In this document: piece after piece, positions 10,701 through 18,266 of the stretch
How positions within the stretch are numbered: position 1 is the stretch's first letter
How the letters are laid out: every line of letters begins with the position of its first letter
DNA from: Holophagales bacterium
GTDB lineage: Bacteria > Acidobacteriota > Thermoanaerobaculia > Multivoradales > JAGPDF01
Reading direction: 5' to 3'
Length of the DNA: 64,000 nt
Assembly (NCBI GenBank): GCA_016699405.1
Contig: CP064972.1
Location: 4,371,501-4,435,500 of the forward strand
Position numbers and translations under genes: made by a program
Notes under the pieces: model-generated
Told to the model about the DNA's origin: nothing
Seen by the model: only the letters and a program-made list of their open reading frames with translations
The model's database searches: none

Positions 10701-13030
10701 AGGATCTGCCAGTCGCCACGCACCCAGCGATGCTGGCGCCGGGCGTGCGCCAGCACGTTGGCCGGATAGTCGTCGACCACCTCGACGTCGGAGACCAGCG
10801 CCGTCCGTGCGAAAAGCCCTTCGAAGAGATCGTGCGAGAGCAGTGCGTTCTCCGGCACCCGCCCGGTGAGCGAGGCCGAGAAGGCGTCGACGTCGTAGAG
10901 CCCCTTGCCGGTCGAGATGCCCTCGCCGAACAGATCCTGGTACGCGTCGGAGACCGCCGTGGTGTACGGATCGACCCCGGTGTGGCCGGAGTAGACGCGG
11001 GCAAAGAGCGATCCGGCGGCGCTGGCGCTGGTCACCGCGACGCGCGGCTGGAGGATCCCGTACCCTTCGGTGACGCGGCGGTCGACCGGATCGACGACAG
11101 GGCGGTTCAGCGGATGAGCGAGGATTCCGACGAGCGTCCGCGCCGCATCGCGCGGCAGGCGGGTGTCGGTGTCAAGCGTCAGCACGTAGCGAATCGAGGG
11201 CAGCACCGCCAGATCGCCGGCGAACACCGTGTAGGTCGTATCGGTCGCCCCGCGGAGCAGGCGGTTGAGCTCCTCGAGCTTGCCGCGCTTGCGCTCCCAC
11301 CCCATGAAGACGCCCTCTTTGCCGTTCCAGCGGCGCTCCCGGAAGAGCAGGAGAAAGCGGTCCTCGCGACCCTCCCCGTGCTTGGCATTCAACGCGTCGA
11401 TCCCCTCGCGCGCCGCCGTGACGATCGCCGCGTCGCCCGGGCGAATCGCCTCTGCTGCGTCCACGAGATCGCCGAGGATGGCGAAGTGCAGGTTGGGATC
11501 GAGATTGCCGAGCGCGTGAACTTCGAGGTGGTCGAGGAGCTCCGCGACACCCGAGACACTCGAGAAGATCGTCGGGATCGCCACCAACGTCCGCGACTCG
11601 GCAGGCACGCCGTGCGACAGGTCGAAGCGCGGCAGCGCTCGCGGCTCCGCGAGGAGGTGGATCAGCCGCTGCACGAGGACCACCGCCACCTCGCTCGCCG
11701 GCAGCAGGGCCACCAGCGCGACGCCGACCCACGCCATCCACGCCGACGGCGCCAACCCGGCACGCAGCGCATACATCAGAGCAAGGGTCACCAGCGCCGT
11801 CGTGATGGCGCCGATCGTCCCGAGGTAGAGGAAGGTCGCGTGCGCGAACACGCCGCGGCGGAGCCTCTGGAGCGGCGACGCGCGATAGCCGACGCGCGCC
11901 TCGAGCTGCCGCCGACCGCCCCCGATGAGCCCGTAGCCGACGTGCGCCGCACGGTGCCCTGGATCCATTCGTGCCGCCGCTTCGCGCGACTGCTCCACGG
12001 CCGCGAGGGCGACCTCGACCTGTGCTTCGCCGGTCGGCGCCGCAAGCTCTTCGACCGCACGGCGGTAGCGGTCGCGGCTCGAGAAGTCCATCCGTCCGTA
12101 GACCTCCGCCGGATCCCGCCGCAGGGCCTGGTCCACCAGGCTCACGCTCTCGACCCAGCGCGTCCAGTCGATCGTCGAGCAGAGCCGCAGGCTGTTGATG
12201 CTGTTGGCCGTCGAGACCTGCTCGGCCGCCTGGCGGTGGTGCTCGGCGCGGGCGAGCTCCTCCGGCGTCGTACCGATCGCTTCCAGACGCGCATCGAGTG
12301 CCGGACCGAACGGCGCGAGCGTCGGCTCGTGTTCGCGCAACCGCTTCAGCAGCTCGGCGACGAACGCCGAGTGGAGAGTCGCCGGCAGCAACGGCGGCAT
12401 GGACCGGTCGCTCCCCGACTCGCGAGCGGCGAGCACGCTCGTGGCCTGGGCACGCTGCTCGCTCGCCTCGCGAATCCGCTCGGCGAGCCGGCGCAGGTTC
12501 TCGATCAGCGCCAGCCGCAGAACGCTCGGCCAGGCCCAGAGCTCGCCGAGCGAAAGCGGCGTAACCGACTGGAAGGCGAGCAGGAAGCAGGAGAGACGCG
12601 CCGCGTCGAGGCGTGCGTTGCTCGCCGCGACGAGCTCCTCGGCCATCACGTAGAGGCGGAGATTTCCTCGGTGTTCGGCTCCCGGAGCGCGTGGCAGCTT
12701 GCGGTAGAAGGGCGCCGGCAGATCGTGACGCACGCCTTCGCCTTCCGCCTCGACGAGATGGAAGTTGTCGAGCAGCCACTCGGCGCCGGGCTCCGCACTC
12801 TCGCCGCGGTGCACGTCCTCGGCGATCGTGCGGTAGACGCCCCGGAGGGCGGAGAGGTTCTCGTTCAGGCGGCGCAGGAGAGCGGCGCGCCCGAACCGCG
12901 AAGGTCGAGAGAGCGCAAGGCTCCCGGCCAGCGCTCGGGCACGCTCCTCCAGGCGCTCGTCGTTGAGCAGCTCGCCGCGCAGCGGCTCGCCGACCGGCAG
13001 GCCTTCCCGGGAGGATCGCAGCGTGCTCAT
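4757..13030 (-). CDS. ndvB: Cyclic beta-glucan synthase (NdvB/ChvB-type, GT84-GH94)
   Basis: 2757 aa, close to the roughly 2800 aa of NdvB/ChvB. It polymerises UDP-glucose on itself, cyclises the chain and exports it as osmoregulatory periplasmic cyclic glucan. An N-terminal cytoplasmic region (to about 410) is followed by membrane helices near 425-500. A GT84 glycosyltransferase core has the DTDT metal motif near 620 and RRQHRWVRGDW near 765, with further helices at about 850-900. A glycoamylase-like domain spans about 1040-1400. Two beta-sandwich blocks follow, then a GH94 phosphorylase-like catalytic domain whose acid motif CDWNDGMNRVG is near 2418. This last domain sets chain length in the known enzymes. 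ATG 13030 was chosen because residues upstream of it look non-coding. A consensus sigma-54 promoter ends 16 bases before the start, so the transcript may be almost leaderless. The regulator gene lies 91 bp upstream. Confidence 0.93.
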   Translation of the reverse strand: MSTLRSSREGLPVGEPLRGELLNDERLEERARALAGSLALSRPSRFGRAALLRRLNENLSALRGVYRTIAEDVHRGESAEPGAEWLLDNFHLVEAEGEGVRHDLPAPFYRKLPRAPGAEHRGNLRLYVMAEELVAASNARLDAARLSCFLLAFQSVTPLSLGELWAWPSVLRLALIENLRRLAERIREASEQRAQATSVLAARESGSDRSMPPLLPATLHSAFVAELLKRLREHEPTLAPFGPALDARLEAIGTTPEELARAEHHRQAAEQVSTANSINSLRLCSTIDWTRWVESVSLVDQALRRDPAEVYGRMDFSSRDRYRRAVEELAAPTGEAQVEVALAAVEQSREAAARMDPGHRAAHVGYGLIGGGRRQLEARVGYRASPLQRLRRGVFAHATFLYLGTIGAITTALVTLALMYALRAGLAPSAWMAWVGVALVALLPASEVAVVLVQRLIHLLAEPRALPRFDLSHGVPAESRTLVAIPTIFSSVSGVAELLDHLEVHALGNLDPNLHFAILGDLVDAAEAIRPGDAAIVTAAREGIDALNAKHGEGREDRFLLLFRERRWNGKEGVFMGWERKRGKLEELNRLLRGATDTTYTVFAGDLAVLPSIRYVLTLDTDTRLPRDAARTLVGILAHPLNRPVVDPVDRRVTEGYGILQPRVAVTSASAAGSLFARVYSGHTGVDPYTTAVSDAYQDLFGEGISTGKGLYDVDAFSASLTGRVPENALLSHDLFEGLFARTALVSDVEVVDDYPANVLAHARRQHRWVRGDWQILRWLFPRVPTRTGFARNDLPLISRWKILDNLRRSLAAPSLLLLVLAGCTLLPGSAWVWASAAAAIAAIPLLSAVVRPPGSWRLRRPMRVHVQGAIEDIKMAAAQSALAIVLLPFHAQETLHAIGVTLVRLTITRRRLLEWETAASQSLRAARLLEGGVWTFVGEIAAGPVAALGLMALTALARPAALVVAAPFALLWVLAPAVAFRLSRPTPFLRRTLDASERERLLAIAERTWRYFDSFVTARENALPPDNFQELPGPVVAHRTSPTNIGMSLLSTLAAHDFGFLGLDALAERIGATLDTVERLERWEGHLLNWYDTRTLAPLPPRYVSTVDSGNLCASLMALAVGLERLGLAALALRARAVADGMRFAPLFDRERQLFAIGFRLAGSEEIDGRGKLDTSPYDLLASESRLASFLAIARGEVPQAHWFRLGRPVVSVDGVPTLLSWSATMFEYLMPLLLMRDRPGTLLSETCRHVVSRQIAYGRAQGVPWGISESAYAVTDRAEVYQYRAFGVPGLGLKRGLGDDLVIAPYATALAALVDPGAAVRNFVRLAAVGLEGAYGFYESIDYTPRRRDEAGRPESGRGNGRGPGEMVKAYFAHHQGMTLVSLANVLLGDIMVERFHADARVKATELLLEERVPRGAPILEPRPAEATRVSPPLGAEATRRLRSPHTPFPKSQILSNGSYVSIVSHAGGGASFWKGRSVTRWREDRTRDAGSQFLYLRDVRSGSVWSAAYQPVCREPESYAVTFHLEKAVFRRRDDEIETQLEIAVSPEDDVAVWRLLLSNLGDRVREIEVTSYVELVLGSTLEDFAHPAFGKLFVETEWLPEGGALLARRRPRGDHDEPFHAFHALSLERLPQAAIERETDRARFLGRGRSPEDPQALDGRALSGTTGAVLDPIFSLRTRVRLPPGGSARLSFATGAAADADTARRLAQKYHDPGAAGSAFALAFTHVQVSLRHLGLTAEEAQLFERLASRVFACDASLRARPEVLARNRVGQSGLWSHGISGDLPIVVVRVLESDDLALVAQVLRAQAYWRLEGLKADIVILNEHPASYLDAMQEQLTRLVETGPWGTRLGQTGGVVLLRAEATPEAERILLQSVARAVLTGDLAQQLASLEGEVPMTGLGSATAEASWPVGNGPIAGSGDTEEDEPIEVPPLTLGNGLGGFSPDGREYVVVLDGERETPLPWSNVIANPDFGTLVSTSGSATTWSLNSRENRLTPFANDPVTDPTSEALVFRDEASGELWGATPGARRRSSRSRRWVVRHGAGVTRFAHAAHGIAHELAVFVARDRPVKLSLLTLSNRSERGRRLTLYSYNEWAMGPPRPGEHLFVATERDEASGTVLARNPYNREFPGRIGFAAASLSPASSTGDRAEFLGRNGALHRAAAFRRPGLSGRFGAGLDPCAGLQVVVDLAPGETKRIVFLLGEGANRAEALELVGRFADPEAAAAELQAVTAAWDGMLDAVTVRTPDDSFDLLLNRWLLYQNLAGRLWGRTGYYQTSGAYGFRDQLQDVLALTFSRPDLVREHVLRAASRQFVEGDVQHWWHPPSGRGTRTRCSDDLLFLPYAIAGYLRATGDESVLGEVVPFLEAPVVPVGEVEVYGLPALSASSASLYEHGARAIDRGLTAGAHGLPLIGSCDWNDGMNRVGPLGRGESVWLGFFLHVVLTQYASIAEARGDDARSMRWRAAAERLARDLDEAWDGGWYRRATFDDGSPLGSSLNVDGRIDSLPQSWSVISGVASPERAERAMDAVRANLVRRKQGVVLLLTPPFDRGPENPGYIKGYLPGVRENGGQYTHAAQWVVMAIARLGHGDEAVELFHMLNPINHTRTPRDVERYRTEPYVLAGDVYDHPQHEGRGGWTWYTGAAAWMYRVGLEEILGVTRRGATLSVNPCVASAWPRFAVDLRFAGDTRYTIEVENPDGCASGVASAELDGCPVMPAAIPLLEDGGTHRVRVVMGAPPVADAATTPGRDAGAAR

Positions 13031-13045
13031 CGAGAAACCTCGAGA

Positions 13046-13060
13046 GCAACTGCCGTGCCA
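13046..13060 (-). promoter_or_regulatory. Sigma-54 (-24/-12) promoter of the cyclic glucan synthase
   Basis: On the minus strand the 15-mer reads TGGCACG-GCAG-TTGC followed by T. This matches the TGGCACG-N4-TTGC(A/T) consensus at every fixed position, with correct GG-N10-GC spacing. It lies in the 91-bp gap between the enhancer-binding regulator and the glucan synthase. The predicted start of transcription is near 13034, only about 4 bases before the ATG. Either the message is nearly leaderless or a second promoter further upstream supplies a normal leader. Confidence 0.75.
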
Positions 13061-13121
13061 CGCACCGCCGGTGGCGCCGCGCCGCGAAGCCCGCCGCGGC
13101 GGCCGCCCGACGTGCCGACGA

Positions 13122-14807
<1,686 letters not shown>

Positions 14808-14825
14808 CTCCCGCCTCTCTTCGTT

Positions 14826-14838
14826 CGATCTGATCGAC
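14826..14838. promoter_or_regulatory. Palindrome upstream of the sigma-54 regulator, candidate enhancer or operator
   Basis: TCGATC-T-GATCGA is a perfect 13-bp palindrome 18 bases from the regulator ATG and about 190 bp upstream of the CsbD -24/-12 promoter. That is a normal distance for an upstream activator site. Single TGATCG(A) half-sites also lie near 13119-13124 and 17163-17169, upstream of the other two sigma-54 promoters. GATC-containing palindromes are common, so this is only a candidate. The rest of the 14808-15026 gap holds nothing else I can identify. Confidence 0.3.
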
Positions 14839-15026
14839 ACTGTACTCCATTCCGATCGGGAGGGAGTCGCGAGTCGGGTTTCTCCACCGCCGCTTTCCGC
14901 GCCATCCGCCCGCGAATTCCTCGACTCCGCGAGACCCGCGACGACCGGCGATCCCCCGCGCAGGCTCTCGAGACGTCGCAGTCCACAACCTCTCTCGTTC
15001 CGCTTCGACCCGTCGGCTCCGCCGCG

Positions 15027-15041
15027 TGGCATGCCCCTTGC
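15027..15041 (+). promoter_or_regulatory. Sigma-54 (-24/-12) promoter of the CsbD gene
   Basis: TGGCATG-CCCC-TTGC fits the sigma-54 consensus with the required GG-N10-GC spacing. The predicted transcription start is near 15053, giving a 42-base leader that contains AGGAGG (15082-15087) seven bases before the ATG. It faces away from the adjacent enhancer-binding regulator gene, the classic arrangement for an activator and its target. Confidence 0.75.
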
Positions 15042-15094
15042 GCTGCTCCGATCTTGCGCGACATTCCCAACGTGCAAGAACAGGAGGACTCCAC

Positions 15095-15394
15095 ATGAGC
15101 CATGCAAGCAAGCGCGCCGAAGGCGCCGCAGAAGAACTGGGCGGAAAGATCAAGCAGGCGGTCGGCCACGTCCTCGGCAACGACGCGATGGAAGCTTCCG
15201 GGAAGGCGAGGAAGCTCGAGGGACAGGCCAAGCAGGAAGCGGCCAAGTCCGCCGAGCGCGTCCAGGGCAAGGTCGAGGAGCTCACCGGCGCGTTGAAGAA
15301 CCGCGTCGGCGCGCTGCTCGGCAACGAGCAGATGCAGGTCGAGGGCAAGGTCAAGGAGCTCAAGGGCGAAGCGCGCCAGGAGGCGAATCGCTGA
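15095..15394 (+). CDS. Tandem-duplicated CsbD-family stress protein
   Basis: 99 aa, highly charged, with no signal peptide. It consists of two copies of the CsbD unit: AEELGGKIKQAVGHVLGN...LEGQAKQEA and VEELTGALKNRVGALLGN...LKGEARQEA. A usual CsbD protein has about 60-70 residues and one unit. CsbD proteins are abundant general-stress proteins of unknown biochemical role. A strong Shine-Dalgarno AGGAGG fixes the start. A sigma-54 promoter lies 54 bp upstream. It is first in a row of small plus-strand envelope-stress genes. Confidence 0.88.
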   Translation: MSHASKRAEGAAEELGGKIKQAVGHVLGNDAMEASGKARKLEGQAKQEAAKSAERVQGKVEELTGALKNRVGALLGNEQMQVEGKVKELKGEARQEANR

Positions 15395-15622
15395 CTTTCC
15401 CCTGACACCTACCGAAAGGCTCGGCCTGCCGTGGCGCGAGCCGCGCGAGGGGCCCCGCCGCTCCCGCGACGTCGCCTCACGGCAGCGGCAACCGCCGATC
15501 CGCGCGCCACGAATCGACCGGCGGTCTCACCGTCACGAGCCACTCGATCGCACCGTCGACGGTGCCGACAAGATCGGCAACGACCTTCTGGGATCCACCC
15601 CAGAAACTGAAAAGGAGCTCCT

Positions 15623-15790
15623 ATGTCCATGATTCTTCTCATCGTCCTTCTGCTGCTGGTCTTCGGCGGCGGAGGCGGCTACTACGGCTATCGTCGCTGG
15701 GGAACCGGCGGCGGCATCGGCATCGTCGGCCTGGTGCTGATCGTCCTGGTGATTGCCTTTCTCTTCGGCGGCGTGCACCTGCCCCGCTGA
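15623..15790 (+). CDS. Small DUF3309-like membrane protein
   Basis: 55 aa. One hydrophobic segment (ILLIVLLLLVFGGGGGYYGY) is followed by RRWGTGGG and a second hydrophobic segment (GIVGLVLIVLVIAFLFGGVH). The two-helix, Gly-rich layout resembles DUF3309 proteins found beside CsbD and GlsB-type stress genes. AAAGGAGC gives a good ribosome site 6-7 bases before the ATG. The 228-bp gap before it (15395-15622) shows no gene. Its only sigma-54-like string, TGGCGCG-AGCC-GCGC at 15432, lacks the TT of the -12 box. Confidence 0.7.
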   Translation: MSMILLIVLLLLVFGGGGGYYGYRRWGTGGGIGIVGLVLIVLVIAFLFGGVHLPR

Positions 15791-15970
15791 GGGCTGCTTC
15801 CCCGACCTGCCGGGCTCGTGGCCTGCGGCTCGCGCGAGCCGCGTCGCGACCGAGCCCGGCCTTCGTGAACCGCGGCCGGCGCGACCATCGCGCCGGCGCG
15901 AACGCCATCGAACAGCGGGCGAGCACGTCCCGAGCCCGCCGGCAACCCCAACCCGTGACGGAGACCCCTC

Positions 15971-16249
15971 ATGACGATGTCGCTTCCTGCTCTGCTGATC
16001 TACCTCCTGATCGCCGCCATCTGCGGGTCCATCGGCAGGGCGCTCGCCGGCGGCACGCGTGGCGGGCTCGTCGTGTCGATCGCGCTCGGATTCATCGGCG
16101 CTCTGCTCGGCCCGTGGATCGCCTCACAGCTCCACCTCGCCGAGCCGTTCTCGATCGTCGTCGGCGGGCATTCCTTCGGCATCCTCTGGTCGATCATCGG
16201 CGCCGCGATCTTCGTGGCATTGATCCACCTGCTGTCGAGGCGCTGGTGA
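15971..16249 (+). CDS. GlsB/YeaQ/YmgE-family membrane stress protein
   Basis: 92 aa with three predicted hydrophobic segments (LLIYLLIAAICGSIGRALAG; GLVVSIALGFIGALLGPWIA; ILWSIIGAAIFVALIHLL). The GSIGRALAGG...GFIGALLGPWIA pattern is that of the transglycosylase-associated/GlsB-YeaQ-YmgE family. These are small inner-membrane proteins induced by envelope or general stress. No enzyme activity is proven for the family. A weak sigma-54-like string (TGGCCTG-CGGC-TCGC at 15819-15833) lies 138 bp upstream. It is not good enough to call. Confidence 0.85.
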   Translation: MTMSLPALLIYLLIAAICGSIGRALAGGTRGGLVVSIALGFIGALLGPWIASQLHLAEPFSIVVGGHSFGILWSIIGAAIFVALIHLLSRRW

Positions 16250-16340
16250 CCCACGGCTCGCCCGGCGAGGACGTCGACCACTCCACGCGGATCGGCGCCG
16301 CGGCCTCGCCAGGCGGCAGCAGGACCGGAAGGCGGGGAGA

Positions 16341-17165
16341 TTGATCCTCCTCCGCAGATCCGACGAGCGCCGCCACGAACGACGGCGCCGGCTCGAGGCG
16401 TGGCACACCTTCCCGGCCGCGAGCGCGACGGCGGCGCTCGCCGACGGCTTCGGAGTCCTCACGAGCCTCGACGAGCACCGCCTCGCTCCGGGCGCGGCGA
16501 TTCCCCGGCACTCGCGCCATTCGGCCGAGGTCGTCACCTACGTGCGCCAGGGGACTCTCGTGCGGGAGGACTCCACGGGCGTGTCGAGCCTCGTCCGCGC
16601 CGGCGAGTTCCATCGCATGTCGGTCGGCCCCGACCTGCGCCATCACGAAGTGAACCCGTCGCCGACGGCATCCACCCACGTCTTTCAGCTCTGGCTTCGC
16701 CCGGTGGGCTCGGCGATCGGTAGCGACCCGGAGCAGAAGCGCTTCAGCACCGCCGAGCGACGCCACGGGCTCTGTGTCGTCGCCTCTCCCGATCTCCGGC
16801 GCGGCTCGCTACGCCTCGACCAGGAGGTCCTGATCTTCTCGGCGCTTCTCGGACCCGGTCAGCACCTCATCCACCCGCTGGCGACGGATCGCAGCGCCTG
16901 GCTTCACCTCGTGGCCGGAGCCGTCACCTTCGACGAGCTGATTCTCGACGCCGGCGACGGTGCCGCGATCACCGCCGAACGCTCGGTGTCGATGACCGCA
17001 CGGGAGGAGAGCGAGATCCTGCTCCTCGACCTCCCGGCTCCACAGCGGGTCGTCGGCGAGTCGCGTCGCGTCGCCGCCACGACTCTCCCCGACGGACTTC
17101 GCGACCACGACGAGCGCGTCGACGACCGACTGGATCGTCTTGATGGAACGGGTGGCTCAACCTGA
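16341..17165 (+). CDS. Pirin-family cupin protein
   Basis: 274 aa in a bicupin layout. The N-terminal cupin has HSRHSAEVVTYVRQGTLVREDSTG and FHRMSVGPDLRHHEVNPS, the pirin/YhhW core with metal-ligand His and Glu. The C-terminal half has FSALLGPGQHLIHPLATDRSAWLHLVAG. The TTG at 16341 is chosen because MILLRRSDER aligns with the usual pirin N-terminus and no ATG or GTG fits nearby, although the ribosome site is cramped. Some pirins are quercetinases and others redox-sensing regulators; this sequence cannot decide. The charged tail (DHDERVDDRLDRLDGTGG) is unusual. It sits among the stress genes and may respond to the same signal. Confidence 0.8.
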   Translation: MILLRRSDERRHERRRRLEAWHTFPAASATAALADGFGVLTSLDEHRLAPGAAIPRHSRHSAEVVTYVRQGTLVREDSTGVSSLVRAGEFHRMSVGPDLRHHEVNPSPTASTHVFQLWLRPVGSAIGSDPEQKRFSTAERRHGLCVVASPDLRRGSLRLDQEVLIFSALLGPGQHLIHPLATDRSAWLHLVAGAVTFDELILDAGDGAAITAERSVSMTAREESEILLLDLPAPQRVVGESRRVAATTLPDGLRDHDERVDDRLDRLDGTGGST

Positions 17166-17298
17166 TCGACTTCTCCGCCTCGACTCGTGCCCGCCACGGC
17201 CTCTCCCGAGAAGCTCGCAAGCACCCTCAGGGCACCGGAGCCCCGCCGCAGGCCCCTTTCTGCTTGCGGCCCGTCCTTCCGGACCGCCCTCGGCTCCC

Positions 17299-17313
17299 TG
17301 GCACTCGTCTTGC
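17299..17313 (+). promoter_or_regulatory. Sigma-54 (-24/-12) promoter of the lmo0937-like/BON unit
   Basis: TGGCACT-CGTC-TTGC, preceded by CC, matches the sigma-54 consensus with GG-N10-GC spacing. The predicted start of transcription is near 17325. This leaves a 28-base leader with AAAGGAAG as ribosome site before the ATG at 17353. The BON gene 71 bp further on has no promoter-like string of its own and ends in a strong terminator, so the two are probably one transcript. Confidence 0.75.
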
Positions 17314-17352
17314 GGTAGAGCCACTCTGCAGTCGCTCGAGAAAGGAAGCGCC

Positions 17353-17502
17353 ATGCTCTGGACTATCTGCGTGATCCTGCTGGTCCTCTGGGCCCTCGGA
17401 ATGGTCTCCTCGTACACGATGGGAGGGTTCATCCATCTCCTCCTCGTCGTCGCGATCGTGATCTTCCTCGTCCGCATCATTCAGGGACGACGAGTCCTCT
17501 GA
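17353..17502 (+). CDS. lmo0937-family small membrane protein
   Basis: 49 aa with two hydrophobic helices, MLWTICVILLVLWALGMVSS and HLLLVVAIVIFLVRII, joined by YTMGGFIH. This WxxGxxxxxTxGGxIHxLLVxAI pattern is the lmo0937 family of tiny membrane proteins of unknown function, often linked to stress genes. AAAGGAAG precedes the ATG by 6 bases, and an excellent sigma-54 promoter lies 40 bp upstream. Confidence 0.85.
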   Translation: MLWTICVILLVLWALGMVSSYTMGGFIHLLLVVAIVIFLVRIIQGRRVL

Positions 17503-17573
17503 CGGATCGGCCCCAACCTCGCCACCGCCACTCCCCGCTCTTCCGCTTCGCCGCACTCACAAGGAGATCCACG

Positions 17574-18128
17574 ATGCAGATCAAGTCCCTCGCCAAGCTC
17601 GCCCTGATCGGCGCGATGCTCCTCGGCGCCTCGGTGGCACAGGCCGCCGAGAACCAGGCCGACTGGACCACCACGTTGAGCGTCAAGCTCGCCCTGCTCG
17701 ACAAGCTCGGGGCCGACAGCCTGCACGTCGCGGTCGAGTCGGAAGGCTCCGCCGTGATGCTGACGGGGACGGTCGACAAGCGCGAGACGATGGAGCTCGC
17801 CGCCACGATCGCCAAGTCGGTCGACGGCGTCAAGACCGTGAAGAACGACATCCGCCTCGAGGCCACCGTCGCCAACCCGAGCAAGAGCGGCGCCGCGGTC
17901 ACCGAGGCCGAGGCCGAGGTCAAGGACGCGATGCTCGAGACGCGGCTGCGCCTCGCGCTGGTCAACAAGATGGGAAGCGACGGCTTCAAGATCGGCACCG
18001 AGGCGGCGAGCGGCGTCGTGACCCTCGAGTTCGACCGTGGGCTCGCGAACAGTCGCCGCAAAGAGGCGATCGGTGTCGCCAAGGGCGTCGATGGCGTCTC
18101 GAAGGTGGTCTCGGTCGAGAAGAAGTAG
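17574..18128 (+). CDS. Periplasmic BON-domain protein with two BON domains
   Basis: 184 aa with a clear signal peptide (KLALIGAMLLGASVAQAA). Two BON units are visible. The first, at about 28-98, has VMLTGTVDKRETMELAATIAKSVDGVKTVKN. The second, at about 115-183, has VTLEFDRGLANSRRKEAIGVAKGVDGVSKVVS. BON domains, as in OsmY, bind membrane surfaces and are typical of osmotic or envelope stress proteins. AAGGAGA precedes the ATG by 7 bases. It follows the lmo0937-like gene and ends 26 bp before a rho-independent terminator, closing the stress block. Confidence 0.9.
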   Translation: MQIKSLAKLALIGAMLLGASVAQAAENQADWTTTLSVKLALLDKLGADSLHVAVESEGSAVMLTGTVDKRETMELAATIAKSVDGVKTVKNDIRLEATVANPSKSGAAVTEAEAEVKDAMLETRLRLALVNKMGSDGFKIGTEAASGVVTLEFDRGLANSRRKEAIGVAKGVDGVSKVVSVEKK

Positions 18129-18154
18129 CGTCACTCGACCACCTGAAGCAGCAG

Positions 18155-18194
18155 GGGCCCGCTCGGCAGGTCGAGCGGGCCCTTCTTGTTTTCT
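18155..18194 (+). terminator. Rho-independent terminator after the BON gene
   Basis: An 11-bp perfect stem GGGCCCGCTCG / CGAGCGGGCCC with a 6-base loop is followed by TTCTTGTTTT. It ends the sigma-54 stress block and sits between the convergent BON and M28 peptidase genes. Confidence 0.88.
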
Positions 18195-18266
18195 GTCTCC
18201 AAATCGCGCCGGCACTCGCCGTCGACAACGACGGGCGCGCGCCGGGATGCTCCCCCGAGCCCGCGC

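Noticed and set aside
15432..15446. Sigma-54-like string TGGCGCG-AGCC-GCGC before the DUF3309-like gene
   Set aside because: The spacing is right but the -12 box lacks TT and the distance to the gene is large; expected by chance at this G+C.
15819..15833. Sigma-54-like string TGGCCTG-CGGC-TCGC before the GlsB/YeaQ gene
   Set aside because: Only a partial -12 match (TCGC), 138 bp from the start; much weaker than the three accepted sites.
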